Shown here piece by piece: positions 1-10,959 of a DNA stretch of 64,000 nucleotides. The stretch is from Sphaeramia orbicularis (lineage: Eukaryota > Chordata > Actinopteri > Kurtiformes > Apogonidae), in assembly GCF_902148855.1 (NCBI RefSeq), contig NC_043960.1:45704453-45768452 (forward strand), given 5' to 3'. The position numbers and the translations under genes are program-made. Under the pieces are notes generated by a model. It was not told the DNA's origin. It worked only from the letters and a program-made list of their open reading frames with translations, and ran no database searches. Numbering within the stretch: position 1 is the stretch's first letter; every line of letters starts with the position of its first letter.

Positions 1-573
1 GATACAAATTTGAAACTCACACATGGAAATTAATAATTGAAAAAAAATTTTTTTTTTTTTTTTTGGTTGTTCAGAAGGACCAAAAAAGGCTCCAGTTTCA
101 AAGAACTGGAATTTTCCATCGATGATTTAATGGTTCAGGCTTTACAGGACTAAGATCAAACATAATATATATCATATAAAATTGTTTTTTTGTAACCTTA
201 AAATGTGCCTTTTCTGTCTTCAGAGTCTACCTTGTCTACCTTGTATTTCAGAGTGCACCAGGTTGTGCCACCATGTTTTTCAGCTCATGGACTGCCATGT
301 CTTTTTCTGTTTTATAGCTTTTTTCCCCCCAATCTCCTAGTATTTATGCTTGAGTTACTATCTCTTAACTAAAACCCCCAAAATATACTCAGGCAATGTC
401 TTCAAGAAGGCGTCTCTGCATTTTTTGTTTCCACCACAAGTCAGTATGTGGTGCAGTACTCAGTGGGGTGAAATCTGCAATTCACTGCTAAATGTCACTA
501 AATATCACACATTGAACCTTTATGTGCACATACAAGTTTATAAACTACATGGAAAAAAAGAGTTGTTCCTCAC
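1..573 (-). other. Intron of FMO gene A
   Basis: This stretch follows the splice donor of the gene A exon at 574-705 on the minus strand. It holds A/T runs and no segment resembling the next FMO exon (about 189 nt, with an SxYxS and SDFP-like core), so that exon lies beyond the left edge. Nothing else was recognised. Confidence 0.7.
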
Positions 574-705
574 CTTATATTTCCAGAGACCCCCAATGGC
601 ATAGCTGCTCTCAAAGCATGTTGGCTCCAGACCTTCATCCAGACAAGCCTTGATGCTGGTCAGACCAGACGGCCCTGCTCCAATCACTGCCACCTTCATG
701 ACCAT
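574..705 (-). CDS. Flavin-containing monooxygenase gene A, first coding exon (partial gene)
   Basis: This is a 132-nt, 44-codon exon read on the minus strand, beginning [20 protein letters not shown] and ending GGLWKYK before a GTGAGG donor (GT at 573-572). GAGPSGL is the FAD-binding GxGxxG Rossmann motif of the FMO N-terminus. The exon matches the first coding exons of genes B and C in length, end phase and sequence ([11 protein letters not shown] is shared). FMOs oxygenate nucleophilic N and S centres (or act as Baeyer-Villiger enzymes in the FMO5 branch) at the ER membrane using FAD and NADPH. A pyrimidine-rich acceptor near 778 suggests about 72 nt of 5' UTR on the same exon. The remaining exons are outside the window, so it cannot be said whether the gene is intact. 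It is head to head with gene B. Confidence 0.9.
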
Positions 706-964
706 GTTAAAGATGAATCACACCTACCACTGGAAACTTTGTCCACGGAGATCCAGCTTGGCCTTGACCCAACTGAACTGAAAAGAAATAGGGAAGAGGA
801 AAGGCTGTTTGGGTTTTTGAGTGTGACGTGGTCCTGAGAGGGGTCACTGGGGTGGAAGAGCCCCCCTCCTTGTATTTCGTAATTGGAATTTTTTATAGCT
901 GAAACATTTTTTTTAATAGTTTGAATAGTTTTTACACATATAGTTTCATCATCTGAATTCAGTT
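706..964. other. 5' flank of FMO gene A
   Basis: This holds the inferred 5' UTR part of the gene A first coding exon (to about 777, minus strand), with a pyrimidine tract and CAG acceptor just above it, and then unrecognised sequence. No TATA box or upstream exon could be assigned. Confidence 0.35.
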
Positions 965-1125
965 ATTAAAAAAAAAAAATCAATATTCTCAAATACAATG
1001 TATTTCAAAAACCAATGGAGTAATGAGCCACTTCATCTAACTTTCACCCCATCATGCATTGCGCCAAACATCATGTCACACTCAGGTAGCGGCGCAGGCA
1101 CGGCGATTAGCATGCTTGACACATA

Positions 1126-2678
1126 CAGACCTGATCAAAATCTTAAGGCCAGTTGAAAAATAGCTAGAATTTACCTTTTGCACATTTGGATCTTAATGAG
1201 GTTTTAAGTAGAGCTACAATATACAAAAGCAAGAAGGGGGAGTGAGACAAAAAGCACTTTGAAAAAGTAATTTATTGAAAACAACAAGTAAACTGAAATA
1301 GGCTGTTTATCAGCTGATCAAAAGTTTAAGACCGCAGGCTATAAAAGCCAAAATCTGCTCAAAATTCTCATTTTCTGTCGGGCATTCACACGGTCATGCC
1401 CTCCTGATGGCTAAAGCTAAGAAGCTTTCTCTTCTTGAACGTGGTCGGATCGTCGAGCTGCATAAGCAAGGCCTCTCGCAGTGTGCCATTGCTGCTGAGG
1501 TTGGACGCAGTAAGACAGTCATTCTAAATTTTTTGACAGATCCTGAGCATTATGGAACAAAAAAGTCAAGTGGTAGACCCAAAAAAATTACACCTGCGCT
1601 GAGCCGGAGGATCCGATTGACTGTCCGTCAAGACACAGGGCGGTCCTCGACCCAAATTAAGGCCCTTACTGGTGCCGACTGCAGCGCAATAACCATCAGA
1701 TGGCATCTGCAGGAAAAGGGTTTTCCAAAACAAAAAACGAATTCAAAGACCTCATCTCCTACAACGCCACAAAACTGCCCGTTTAGACTTTGCCAGGGAG
1801 CATCAAACATGGGACACTGAAAGGTGGAAAAAAGTTTTATTCTCTGATGAGAAAAAATTTAACCTTGACGGTCCAGATGGCTTCCAATGTTACTGGCATG
1901 ACAAGGAGATCCCACCTGAGATGTTTTCTACCCAGCACAGTGGAGGGGGGGTCCATCATGATCTGGGGTGCTTTTTCATTCAGTGGAACACTGGAGCTTC
2001 AGGTGGTGCAGGGTCGTCAAACGGCGGCTGGTTACGTGCAGATGTTGCAGCGGGCATCCCTCATGACTGAGGGCCCTGGTCTGTGTAGTAACAGCTGGGT
2101 TTAAAAACAGGACAACGCTGCAGTTCACAATGCTCGCTTGACGAAGGACTTCTTCAGGGAGAATAACGTCACTTTTTTGGACCATCCCGCATGTTCCCCT
2201 GATTTAAATCCCATAGAGAACATTTGGGGATGGATGGCAAGGGAAGTTTATAAAAATGGCCATCAGTTCCAGACAGTTGATGCCCTTCGTGAAGCCATCT
2301 TCACCACTTGGAGCAATGTTCCCACCAGCCTCCTGGAAACACTCGCATCAAGCATGCCCAAACGAATTTTTGAAGTGATTAACAAGAACGGTGGAGCTAC
2401 TCAGTACTGAGTCCTACTGAGAAAATTTTTTGTTCTGGTTTGGAGAGTTTTTTGTAATTTTTTGAGCGATGGTCTTAAACTTTTGATCAGCTGATAAACA
2501 GCCTATTTCAGTTTACTTGTTGTTTTCAATTAATTACTTTTTCAAAGTGCTTTTTGTCTCACTCCCCCTTCTTGCTTTTGTATATTGTAGCTCTACTTAA
2601 AACCTCATTAAGATCCAAATGTGCAAAAGGTAAATTCTAGCTATTTTTCAACTGGTCTTAAGATTTTGATCAGGTCTG
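1126..2678 (+). mobile_element. Tc1-like DNA transposon, full length with long TIRs
   Basis: The element is 1553 bp, flanked by TA target duplications (1124-1125 and 2679-2680). Its ends begin CAGACCTGATCAAAATCTTA and are inverted at the right side. The terminal inverted repeats are about 210 bp (about 1126-1337 and 2469-2678) and nearly identical by eye, including the block GATCAGCTGATAAACAGCC-like near the inner edges. Between them lies a broken Tc1 transposase gene. The high TIR identity argues for a fairly recent insertion. It is inserted inside an older inverted-repeat element. Confidence 0.92.
1407..2410 (+). pseudogene. Tc1-family transposase, broken
   Basis: The gene begins MAKAKKLSLLERGRIVELHK, a paired-type helix-turn-helix DNA-binding domain followed by a GRPKKIT linker (GRPR/AT-hook-like). 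The catalytic region is visible: FSDEKKF (first Asp) near 1840, [10 protein letters not shown] near 1960, QDNAAVHNA (second Asp) near 2110, and SPDLNPIENIWG (Glu of DD34E) near 2200. The reading frame is lost about twice (near 1730 and again near a G-run at 1945-1955), and an in-frame stop lies at 2102-2104. It is therefore inactive as it stands, although the termini look intact. A functional copy would encode a cut-and-paste transposase of about 335 residues. Confidence 0.9.
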
Positions 2679-2826
2679 TATGTGCACTGCTACCTAAGTG
2701 TCATGTGATCTTCGACGTGACGCATGATTGGATGAAAGTTACGTAGATCAAGTGGCTCATTACTCCAGTGGTTTTGCCTGGTCAAGATGTCTATGCTATA
2801 TTGAAATTTTTTATGTTGAATTTGAA

Positions 2827-2836
2827 TACATACATA

Positions 2837-2904
<68 letters not shown>

Positions 2905-2908
2905 CATA
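2827..2908. repeat. (TA)n microsatellite
   Basis: This is nearly pure TA dinucleotide with CATA/TGTA interruptions at both edges. The Ile-Tyr reading frames through it are artefacts. Confidence 0.95.
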
Positions 2909-2909
2909 T

Positions 2910-3040
2910 ATCACCTCTTACCAGTGCAAAAACTTTTAATCGAAAAATTAGACTTTTGGCGAAACTGTCGTTTTTCCATTAGGTAAATTTTTATGCACAA
3001 GTTATACTTGCGCAATTTGAGGGTCAATGGAAAAGCGACT
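2910..3040 (+). mobile_element. Fragment of a TA-flanked DNA element, second copy at 62654-63190
   Basis: The sequence from CACCTCTTACCAGTGCAAAA to AATGGAAAAGCGAC matches 63078-63190 closely, including TTTTTCCATTAGGTAAATTT and GCGCAATTTGAGGGTCA. In the complete copy this is the right-hand terminal region ending AGCGAC. Only this end is present here, next to the TA microsatellite. Confidence 0.75.
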
Positions 3041-3449
3041 TGTGAGGCTAGAGAAAGTGGGTGGAGCTACATGTTATATGTGCTGTATGACTTCTCAGTT
3101 CTGTGTCAGTTCAGTGTATTGAGTGCTGTGGTCTCAATTCTGTACTCTGAACACCCCACCACCACCACCACCCCACCCCCCCAAAAAATGTGAAAGTCTT
3201 GAAAAATGCAATTTCAACCAAGATTTGAAGCCAAGTCTTCCAGGCTGCAGTCCAATACATTGCCAAGTGAGCTAAATCTGTGCTGTATGTTCATCTGACC
3301 TATTTGCTATCTGACTGCCTTGGTATTTTTCAGGATGTAAAAAGTTACCAGTCTAGACATGATATAATGAGGGCGCTGATGGGCTCTGTGATCATGGACA
3401 AACCAATATTTTGTGCCACAGTACTGTGTCAATAGCCATACTTTTTTGA
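3041..3449. other. Unassigned intergenic sequence
   Basis: Contains a CACCAC/C-rich patch at 3153-3182 and otherwise nothing recognised. Confidence 0.3.
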
Positions 3450-3778
3450 GTGTTTTATAATAATGTGCTTTTCTTTTACAGTTTTCTTTGGTCTTTTAAG
3501 AAATGTAAATGTATTTACAATATGTAATAAACATTATATTGTGCATGCACTGGATGCCATGTTTTCCATTTAGTGTAGTGTGTAATGACTGCTCTGTAGG
3601 GTCTACATGTTGCCTGGTTGTGTGTGTGATCTGAACGCAGTATCTTCTTTTGAGTGCTGGTAAAACAGTTTGAGGTAATTGTTTGCTTTTACAAGACTGA
3701 GAGATTTGTGAATGTTGTTTGAAATCTGGGTTTTGTGTTTACAGTTTTGAGAAAAGCGGTGCAGCTTTGGATAACTGC
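3450..3778 (+). repeat. Direct repeat, copy 1
   Basis: This runs from TGTTTTATAATAATGTGCTT to about GTGCAGCTTTG and matches 4365-4703 in the same orientation with small indels. Shared blocks include CTTTTACAGTTTTCTTTGG, GTGTGTAATGACTGCTCTGT and TTTTGAGTGCTGGTAAAAC. No coding capacity is evident. Its class is unknown. Confidence 0.8.
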
Positions 3779-4364
3779 GTCTTAGCGAATGTAATGCTCT
3801 TTTAACACCGTGCTCACAGCCCATATGTGTTTTTGGACACAGAGAAGGAAAATCACTATAGACGTATAAAATTGAACACTTGATTTTAGCTCAGCTGATA
3901 CTTTTGTACAATCAGTGAAAGTGCTAACAAATTGACTGTACTTTATCTTGAGTGCAAGTTTTGGTGAATTCACTCACCTCTTTTCCAGTGTTCCACCTTC
4001 TCCAAGTCTGTGTCCCAGTCTGCAGCTGCCAGAACACTTTCCTAGACCCACCTCTGAATGTGGACAGGTGCTAGGTTAAGAGCATGGCCTCATTTCATTA
4101 ATGTATAATATTTCTTGTAATATTTCACTGGGTAAGTTGTAACTTTGACCTGCTCAGGTCTATGACTGAAACCATTTACCAAGAAACTTTTAGAAGCAGT
4201 GGAGATGGTCTGTGGTGATGTAAGTGTGGAGTGTTGTTAAGAGGGTTTTTACTCCATTACCTGGAAAGGGACAATATAGCCTGTGATGTGGATGAAGTCC
4301 TCAAAGACATGATGCTGAGGCAGAATGAGTCTGTCATCAATTTGATTTGAATATGTACAAGATT
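3779..4364. other. Spacer between the direct repeats
   Basis: About 590 bp with no recognised element or gene. Confidence 0.3.
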
Positions 4365-4703
4365 TTTGAGTGTTTTATAGTAATGTGCTTTTCTTTTACA
4401 GTTTTCTTTGGTCTTTTAAGAAATGCTAAATGTCTTTACAATTTGTAATGAACAATGTGTTGTGCATGTGCTAAATGCAGTGTTTTCCATTTTGCTGTGT
4501 AGTGTGTAATGACTGCTCTGTCGTGTCTACATGTTGCTTGGTTGTGTGTGTGATCTGAAAACAGTGTTTTCTTTTGAGTGCTGGTAAAACACTTTTGAGG
4601 CAATTGTTTGCTTTTGCAAGAAGAGTGAGAGATTTTGTGAATGCAGTTTGAATTCTGGGTTTTGTGTTTACAGTTTTGAGAGAAAAGGGGTGTAGCTTTG
4701 TGT
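4365..4703 (+). repeat. Direct repeat, copy 2
   Basis: Second copy of the repeat at 3450-3778. The two copies start at the same internal point (TGAGTGTTTTATA) and end at the same point, so this looks like a segmental tandem duplication or a pair of long terminal-type direct repeats around the spacer. No protein-coding remnant was found that would decide between these. Confidence 0.8.
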
Positions 4704-4749
4704 TTTAGCAATTGAGAAAAACTGTAATTTTATTTCAAATACATATCTC

Positions 4750-5335
4750 AATATTTTCACCCACTCCATCACCACCTGGTATGGGAACTGCTCCACCGCC
4801 GACAGGAAGGCACTGCAAAGGGTGGTGAAAAGCACTCAGAAGCAGCAGTCTTCCTTCCATTGAGGAGCTATACATCAGCAGGTGCAGGAGCAGTGCAGCC
4901 TGCATGGGGTGGGGGGGTACCCACCCACCTGGCTCGTGGATTGTTTGATCCCCTCCTCTCAGGGAAGAGGCTGCAGAGCATTAAGGCCTGAACCCTTTGG
5001 CTCAAATGCAGCTTCTTCCCAGAGGCTGTCAGACTAGTCAGTTCCACAGAACACTGATGCACTGCTGTGTTTATCATGCTGCTACTGAAAAAACTGTTTT
5101 TATCCCACTTTAACATGCTGCTCATTTTAATCTTGCACTGTAGTATTTATGCATTATTTATTTATTATTTATCATTAGGTTTTACTGTTATTATTTGATT
5201 TTATTATTAATATTTTTAAAATAGGATTTATTTTATAGGATTTTTACCATGTACATTGCTGGTCCTGAGTGCTGATTTCATTTCATGTATATACTACATG
5301 TAATGACAATAAATTGAACTTTGAACCTTGAACAT
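4750..5335 (+). mobile_element. 5'-truncated LINE (jockey superfamily, CR1/Rex- or L2-like), 3' end
   Basis: Translation gives a degraded C-terminus of a LINE ORF2: TWYGNCSTADRKALQRVVK near 4775-4830, then a SIEELY-like stretch near 4860 and a GLFDPL-SGR-like stretch near 4940-4970. A 3' UTR follows, ending TAATGACAATAAATTGAACT followed by (TTGAACC)-type tail units. Frames are broken. The orientation is plus. Confidence 0.75.
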
Positions 5336-5364
5336 TCACTGTTATCATATTGTTTTATCGTTGC

Positions 5365-5834
5365 ATCACCTGACATTATAAAGGCTGGTTTATGCTTGCC
5401 GTACGAATGTGACGTGCAGAAAATAGACACAGGGAGTCGGCATGAGAGTACGCGTGGTGCTTTTATACTCCGGGCGGCTCCACGCGGCATCTATTCCCGA
5501 ACTGCAGGGAGCAGTGTGCCACAAATGCACGTCTATCACAGTAAAAAACTAGAGAAGAAGAAAATTATCAAAAAACTGACCTCCTCTGGAGGGAAATTTG
5601 TGTCTGTTTCACTGTGTTTTATAAAATTCCAGAGCTAGCTCAACTCTCTCAGAATCCGTGGGACATTTGGGCTCCCCCCTGGGTCTCCACTTCTCCCTTT
5701 GGCGGCCTTTTTTGCCTTCACATATCTGTCCTGAATGTTTTTCCGGGTTTTTTTGCCCATTCCTCCTCTTTGCCGACTGTAGCTGCAATTTCCCTCCGTG
5801 AATTGTTCACCACACGTCATGGATTCAGGCCTGA
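5365..5834 (-). mobile_element. Probable PIF/Harbinger remnant with MADF-like ORF fragment
   Basis: On the minus strand the segment encodes RYVKAKKAAKGRSGDPGG followed by PNVPRILRELS. This basic pattern resembles the MADF/Myb-like accessory proteins carried by fish Harbinger elements. The plus-strand left edge GGCTGGTTTATGCTTGCC resembles the termini of that group. The other end was not found. The family assignment is inference. Confidence 0.45.
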
Positions 5835-5976
5835 ATTTTAAAAACCGCATACAAACAATTACAAAGTCAGCTTACTATCACCTCAAGAACATTTCTAGGA
5901 TTAAAGGACTGATGTTGCAGCAGGACCTTGAAAAACTTGTCCATGCATTTATCTTTAGTCGAGTTGACTACTGTAG
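5835..5976 (+). mobile_element. LINE RT C-terminal fragment
   Basis: It encodes SAYYHLKNISRIKGLMLQQ then DLEKLVHAFIFSRVDYC, the same family as the minus-strand LINE at 34467-35300 (MLQQDLEKLVYAFIFSRVDY). The copy is cut off abruptly by a purine-rich tract. Confidence 0.75.
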
Positions 5977-6148
5977 GGGGGGGGGTAGCGAGAGCAAGAG
6001 GGAGAGAGAGGGGGGAGGGGGAGGAGAGAGAGGAGAGAGAGAAAGTGGGGGAGGAAAGGGGGAGGGATAGAAAGAGCAAGAGGGGGGTGGAAGGGGTAGA
6101 GGGAGGAGAGAGAGAGGGGGGAGAGAGAAAGAAAGAGGAGGAGTTATA
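5977..6148. repeat. Purine-rich GA/GGGA low-complexity tract
   Basis: Nearly all bases are G or A on the plus strand (GAGAGAGGGGGGAGGGGGAGG-like). ORFs through it are artefacts. Confidence 0.95.
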
Positions 6149-6789
6149 GTGGTATGAATCTAATTCGCTGCAGAAAAAGACTACAGAGCAATGACAGACA
6201 AAGTGACTCACATCCATACCAACGTATAGAGGGTCTGCAAGTGACGTCACCGCTAGCGGAAGTCACCGCGGTTATGCCCACTGAGTGGCAGAAAGAGGGA
6301 GATGAGTGTCAGCATTGGCTTCAGTACTGTCTAAACTGAAGAACAATATTTAATAAAAAATAGAGAAGAGCTGTTGTGCAACTGATTGTATGAACAGGTT
6401 TGAAAAGCAGTCAGAGCTATTGTTTTACAGACACTGAAATACAAAGAAAAGAGAAGCAGATGGATCCACAAATCCAGGAAAGCAAACCTAGATCTGTGGA
6501 TCCTGTTTGGTGTCAGCTAATATTAATTTATGCTGTATTTTTGGGTAAAATCATACCTTAAATTACGTATTGTTTTGGCTAACATTACTTCTTAGTAAAG
6601 CTCTTGGTTTCATGATCAGATCTTTCATGGTTTTTGTCTTCATTTTGTGATTATGAACCTTGTGCTCCTACATGATTAGTAAACTAACTGAAACTGAGGC
6701 TAACCTAGTTTTTCAAATACGGGGGAACTGGAGAATAGAATAAAGCTACGATGGAGTATTTGGACCACATGAGAAAATAAAAAACACTG
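6149..6789. other. Unassigned intergenic sequence
   Basis: A short stretch around 6230-6260 (GTGACGTCACCG) is CpG-containing, but no gene was recognised. Confidence 0.25.
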
Positions 6790-7055
6790 GTCACTACGAG
6801 TATAAAGTCATAAAATATTGATATAAAACTCGTAATTTTATGATAATAGAGTCGAATACTAAAACAATCACAATGTTATGAGAATAAGGTCATAGTTATA
6901 AAAAAAACTCATAAGTTAACAAAAATGTTATTCGTTTATGAGATTAAAGTCGTCATATTCCGACCATAAAGCCATAATATTACAAGAATAACGTCGTAAT
7001 TTAAAAACAGGTGGGAAAAATATCATAATTTACAAGAATAAAGTCATACCCTGGT
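6790..7055. repeat. Degenerate minisatellite
   Basis: Repeating units of roughly 20-25 bp carry the theme GAATAAAGTCATAATTTTA with variation. About ten units are seen (AATAAGGTCATAG, ATTAAAGTCGTCAT, AATAACGTCGTAAT, AATAAAGTCATACC). Confidence 0.7.
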
Positions 7056-8339
7056 GGTCCACAGCAGTAGTATGTGTGTTGTATAAAGTACTTGATATTA
7101 ACTAGATGTAAATCTCCTCAGTACCAGTAGATCATGCATATATTCACTGGGGCCAGTACAGGGTCTACTGTAAGTGCACTTTGGATCAGCTGGTTCTCTG
7201 CCTAGTTTTAGCCCCTGGTTGTCAGTCATGATGTAACCATGTATATTTGTTTCAGGTAAAAATAGCGATGATCCCCTAAACCCTGGATGTCAGGATATGC
7301 GATTTCGGGTCACATGTCAATGTTCATGGACCACTTGTTCTTTGGCAGCTCATATGGATCCATGTCCAGTCCAGTTGTCCTTAATTTAATTTCATATTTC
7401 ACATTTTCCCGGTCTCGCTGTGTTTTCTGCTATACTCTGTCATGTTGAGGAGATTGGTTTTTGCCACTCAGCCTGACTTAGAGGGGCGTGGCCCAGGGGG
7501 AAGTGACGTATGTGCACACCCTCTATTGGGATTGTGTGTGTATTTTCCCCATCACATCCATAAGATGGAGCCAGAGAGACAGTTTCCACATTGTTACAGA
7601 ACTAAGATTCACAGCGTCTAACTTGACGAAAAATGTGCAGGGGTGGGGGTACTATACACAACATGAGATGAGGGCAGCAGGAGGGTTATTAAATACAAAT
7701 ATAAATGAGACACTTCTTCTGTTCAGGGTCAAACTGTCCCATTCAGTTCAAGTTCAGTTTAAAACGTGAACAAGGTACAAGAAATCTGAACTTATGTGTG
7801 TGTGGGGGTGAAAATGAGCCAAGTTGCTGCATATGTCAGCAAACCACAGATATGTCTAATGTAAAAGTAATCTGTGCTCGAAGGATCTCTGACCTCGATA
7901 GGTCATACATGGTTGCAGTGAATGGTAGACGTAAAAAATAAAATACAGGACTTTGATACCTGAGAGTGGAATTCACACGTATTTAGGTCTAGACAGTAAC
8001 GGTACTTTGACATAGGAAAACATCATGGGCTGGTTTAAATATTAAATATGCCGTGAGTCATTTCTTATAGACCTTTGTGGACTTTAATATCCAATTGTTA
8101 TGCAATACTGAAGTCAGACACAAAGTTCAAACCAGGCTAGTTGTTTTAATTATTGGTGGCTTTATGGCTGCGTTTTAACAGTTTTTATCTGTTGCTTCTA
8201 GATACTGGACTGTGACTTTTGTTTTGTTCTTGCTTTATTTTGTTGATTGCATTTATGAATTTTGTTGCATAGTTAAACTTTACTTATACTTTGGGGTCAT
8301 CTTCAGTTGTTACATTATATTGTGTTTATTCTATTTATT
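7056..8339. other. Unassigned intergenic sequence
   Basis: Several short ORFs occur but none shows family similarity. GAAGTGACGTATGTGCAC near 7500 resembles GAAGTGACGTACCCGCAT inside the TTAA element at 26156-26670, suggesting more repeat-derived DNA. Confidence 0.25.
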
Positions 8340-8347
8340 ATTAAAAC

Positions 8348-8911
8348 TAGGGATGCACCAATCCGATACCAGTATCGGGCATCGGCTCTGATACTCAGTG
8401 TGTGTACTCTTATTCGTACTCGTAAAAGTAACCCGATACAAATGCACTGATATCACTTACGGCCGTGTGACATTCACAGTTCAGTGCAGCAGAGTGGAAA
8501 AATGTGTGGGGAGTGTGAAGAGTGTGGAGATTTTTCTAAATAAATGATGGCGATAAAAGTAACGCGGACTGCAAGTAACGTTAAAGACACAGACAGATAC
8601 GGATGGAGCGTTCTGTCCGTCCTCTGCGTACATTCCATCCATTTTCCAGGTGCTCGCAGATGCATAGCCAGACGGAGAATACCACTGGGAACCGTGGAGG
8701 CAGAGGATCTGTTCAAAGAGCGACTGTGTGAGTTAGAGAAAAACTGCTGACAGATTTATGACAACTACCCAGGGCTGGGCCGGTTTCCGTAGTACTTATA
8801 ATACTATGGAGGTACTGAGCGGTGCAGACCACCGCCAGGGGAAGTGAAAATGAAACTTATGGCTCATTTCTCTTTTCTCTACTAGAAAAAAGTGGTATCG
8901 GTGCATCCCTA
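8348..8911. mobile_element. Non-autonomous hAT element with perfect 8-bp TSD
   Basis: The 564-bp element starts TAGGGATGCACCAATCCGAT and ends ATCGGTGCATCCCTA (inverted). It is flanked by identical 8-bp direct repeats ATTAAAAC at 8340-8347 and 8912-8919, as hAT transposases produce. The inside has no transposase frame; an 80-residue ORF on either strand is not recognisable. Family-level naming would need a repeat library. Confidence 0.9.
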
Positions 8912-8919
8912 ATTAAAAC

Positions 8920-9183
8920 AATTTTGCTGGTTCTGCTTATTGCTATTTTTATTGTGTGTGCATGAGTTTTTTTATGTACAGTCCTCACTGCTATGGCCAT
9001 GGCTAAAGTCTGAGCATCTCTCTCTTTTTTTTATTTTTAAAATGTTTAATGTACATTCTTCTTCTTTTACATTTAAGATAACTGGGTATTCTTAGTAGTT
9101 CTAGTTTTTAAGAGAAATTCATAAATGTCATGTTTGTTACAGCAAGGTCATAATTTTCATATTTTTATCTTAGCTTGTTGATT

Positions 9184-9188
<5 letters not shown>
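8920..9188. other. Unassigned intergenic sequence
   Basis: T-rich, nothing recognised. Confidence 0.25.
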
Positions 9189-9239
<51 letters not shown>

Positions 9240-9325
9240 GTTGTTGTTGTTGTTGTTGTTGTTGTTATTATTATTATTGATGTTGTTGTTGTTGCTGTTG
9301 TTGCTGTTGTTGTTGTTTTGATTAT
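9189..9325. repeat. Compound (ATT)n / (GTT)n microsatellite
   Basis: An (ATT)n block is followed by (GTT)n, a second short (ATT) block, then (GTT/GCT)n. Confidence 0.95.
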
Positions 9326-9868
9326 TGAGAGGTTTGACATACTCTTGCTCTTGGTTAATGGATGAATGAGTTAAAGAGTAACATTACTAAAAATCTAAAT
9401 GAAATTGAATGGCTACAGACACAGATACCTTTATCTGGGGACATTTATGATTAATAGTTGTTTAACTGACAGCCATTAATTAGTCTCTTTTATGTCTTTG
9501 AGAAACTTGTGTTTTTAGTCAGTGGATTAATTATATTTATTTGTAAATGTCAAATTAATGCAGCCGTGTAAGTCACAGTGTCATTATTTAGAGACTGTGA
9601 CCTGATCAGCAAATGAAAATGGAAACTGGAGTGAATTGGCAGAGACATGTAAAGAAATAACAATTAGTGCATCAGTTTATTCCAAAGAATGAATCAAAAG
9701 ATCCAAAGTACTTATTAACAATAATTAATCATAATGGTGAACAGGTGTTGAATTATTATTATTCTGACAGAATAAAAAAAAAAAAAAAAAAAACTTTTGA
9801 CACCAATGCACACCCATAGATGCATATCTATATTGTTAGGAGGAGGAGCACAAACAAGACCGTCCACA
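9326..9868. other. Unassigned sequence upstream of FMO gene B
   Basis: Contains an A-run at 9776-9794. No exon or element was recognised. Confidence 0.3.
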
Positions 9869-9978
9869 TGTATATAGTTACGAGGAAGCTTTTTTATAGC
9901 AATAGATGAGAGAATAGCCTCACAGAACTCAGATTATTATTGTTGTTCGGTTCAGTCTTTTGAGTGTCTGCCACAAAG
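9869..9978 (+). promoter_or_regulatory. Candidate promoter and non-coding exon 1 of FMO gene B
   Basis: A TATATAG box lies at about 9870-9877 and a second TTTTTATAG at 9891-9899. About 80 nt further on, CCACAAAG|GTAGGAT (donor GT at 9979-9980) could end a 5' UTR exon spliced to the acceptor AG at 10957-10958. FMO genes commonly have a non-coding first exon. This is inference from position and splice consensus only. Confidence 0.35.
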
Positions 9979-10959
9979 GTAGGATCTGCATTTCACAGGT
10001 ATGTTCGTTTTGTTCAAATTTTTGTTCTTTTTAAAAAATATCTTTACTTTATCTTAAATATTCTTTAATTCCTTTAAAACAAGAAGCATCTAAGAATAAA
10101 AAAGTTAATATTAAGACTGATATGTTTTGATATGTCTGAGAACAGCATTCTTTTTTTTTATTGTAGTCGTACTTATGTAATCATGATGACAGGTTTACCC
10201 ATAAAAACCCAGTGCTAGTTTTGTGGCAGTTCTCAAATCCATTTTTCTCTCTATTTAACCTTTCTTATGTGAGTCATGACTATTTATCATAATACTATTC
10301 TCTGTATTTTGCATTTTTAGTGTGAATTATGTATTTTCCTATATTTAATTTACTGATTATGTAGATGTTCATAAAAGCTCAGGTTAAAGTTGAGGGTTAT
10401 TATATCAGAAACAGAAAAACTTGAAGAAAAAGTGATTTTTTTAAAGTAAAGATAGCAATAGCTGAACGTAAAAACAATTGTATCCATCCACTGTCATTAA
10501 TTCAACTCCATGGGTTTTACTGGTAAATCAATGTTGTTTAAGATGATGGTGTTTCCAAGTTTACTACAGAGCCTCTGAACGTCCAAATGGGTCATATCTG
10601 ATGACCATGAAAAGATGACTAACTGCATTTTACACCAGTTATTTACATGTATTGATGGGATAAGTGGATCAACAGATATTAAACATTTTACAGCAATAGA
10701 TGATTTTGATTGCCAGTGGCCATTCGGGTCTCTATAGGTTAAGGGTTGTTTCTGTTGTGTTCTTTTATTTGTTATGAAGATCTTCACCGTTTCCCTTTGT
10801 TGGTATCAAAAAGTTTCACTCCAGCTGTTTTAGTGTTTTCTTCTACCCTTTAAATCTTGTCAGACCTGATTATCTGGGGTTATTTTGTGCAGGACCACAT
10901 CTTAGCATAAAACTAGACAAATATTGATGTACATACTGTCTTTCTGCTTCTTCTCTAGT

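Larger units (their letters stand above)
965..2826. mobile_element. Older inverted-repeat element split by a Tc1 insertion
   Basis: The sequences flanking the Tc1 element are inverted copies of each other. The left arm (about 1000-1095) read in reverse complement matches the right arm (about 2690-2782). Both share CTACCT(G/A)AGTGT, GATGAAAGTTA-like and GTGGCTCATTACTCCA blocks. The arms are diverged and the outer ends are not sharp. The arrangement implies a non-autonomous inverted-repeat element whose middle was hit by the Tc1 copy at 1126-2678. The family is not recognised. Confidence 0.6.

Noticed and set aside
2690-2986. ORFs of Ile-Tyr repeats on both strands
   Set aside because: They are translations of the (TA)n microsatellite; the same holds at 15820-16221, 49283-49534 and 53490-53800.
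3450-4703. Possible LTR pair around a spacer
   Set aside because: The 590-bp spacer has no gag, pol, primer-binding or polypurine features, so no virus-like element is claimed.
5867-6250. 127-residue Ser/Pro-rich ORF on the minus strand
   Set aside because: Reverse reading of a purine-rich low-complexity tract.
6790-7055. Possible CRISPR-like array of short repeats
   Set aside because: Units are degenerate with no unique spacers and the host is a eukaryote; this is a minisatellite.
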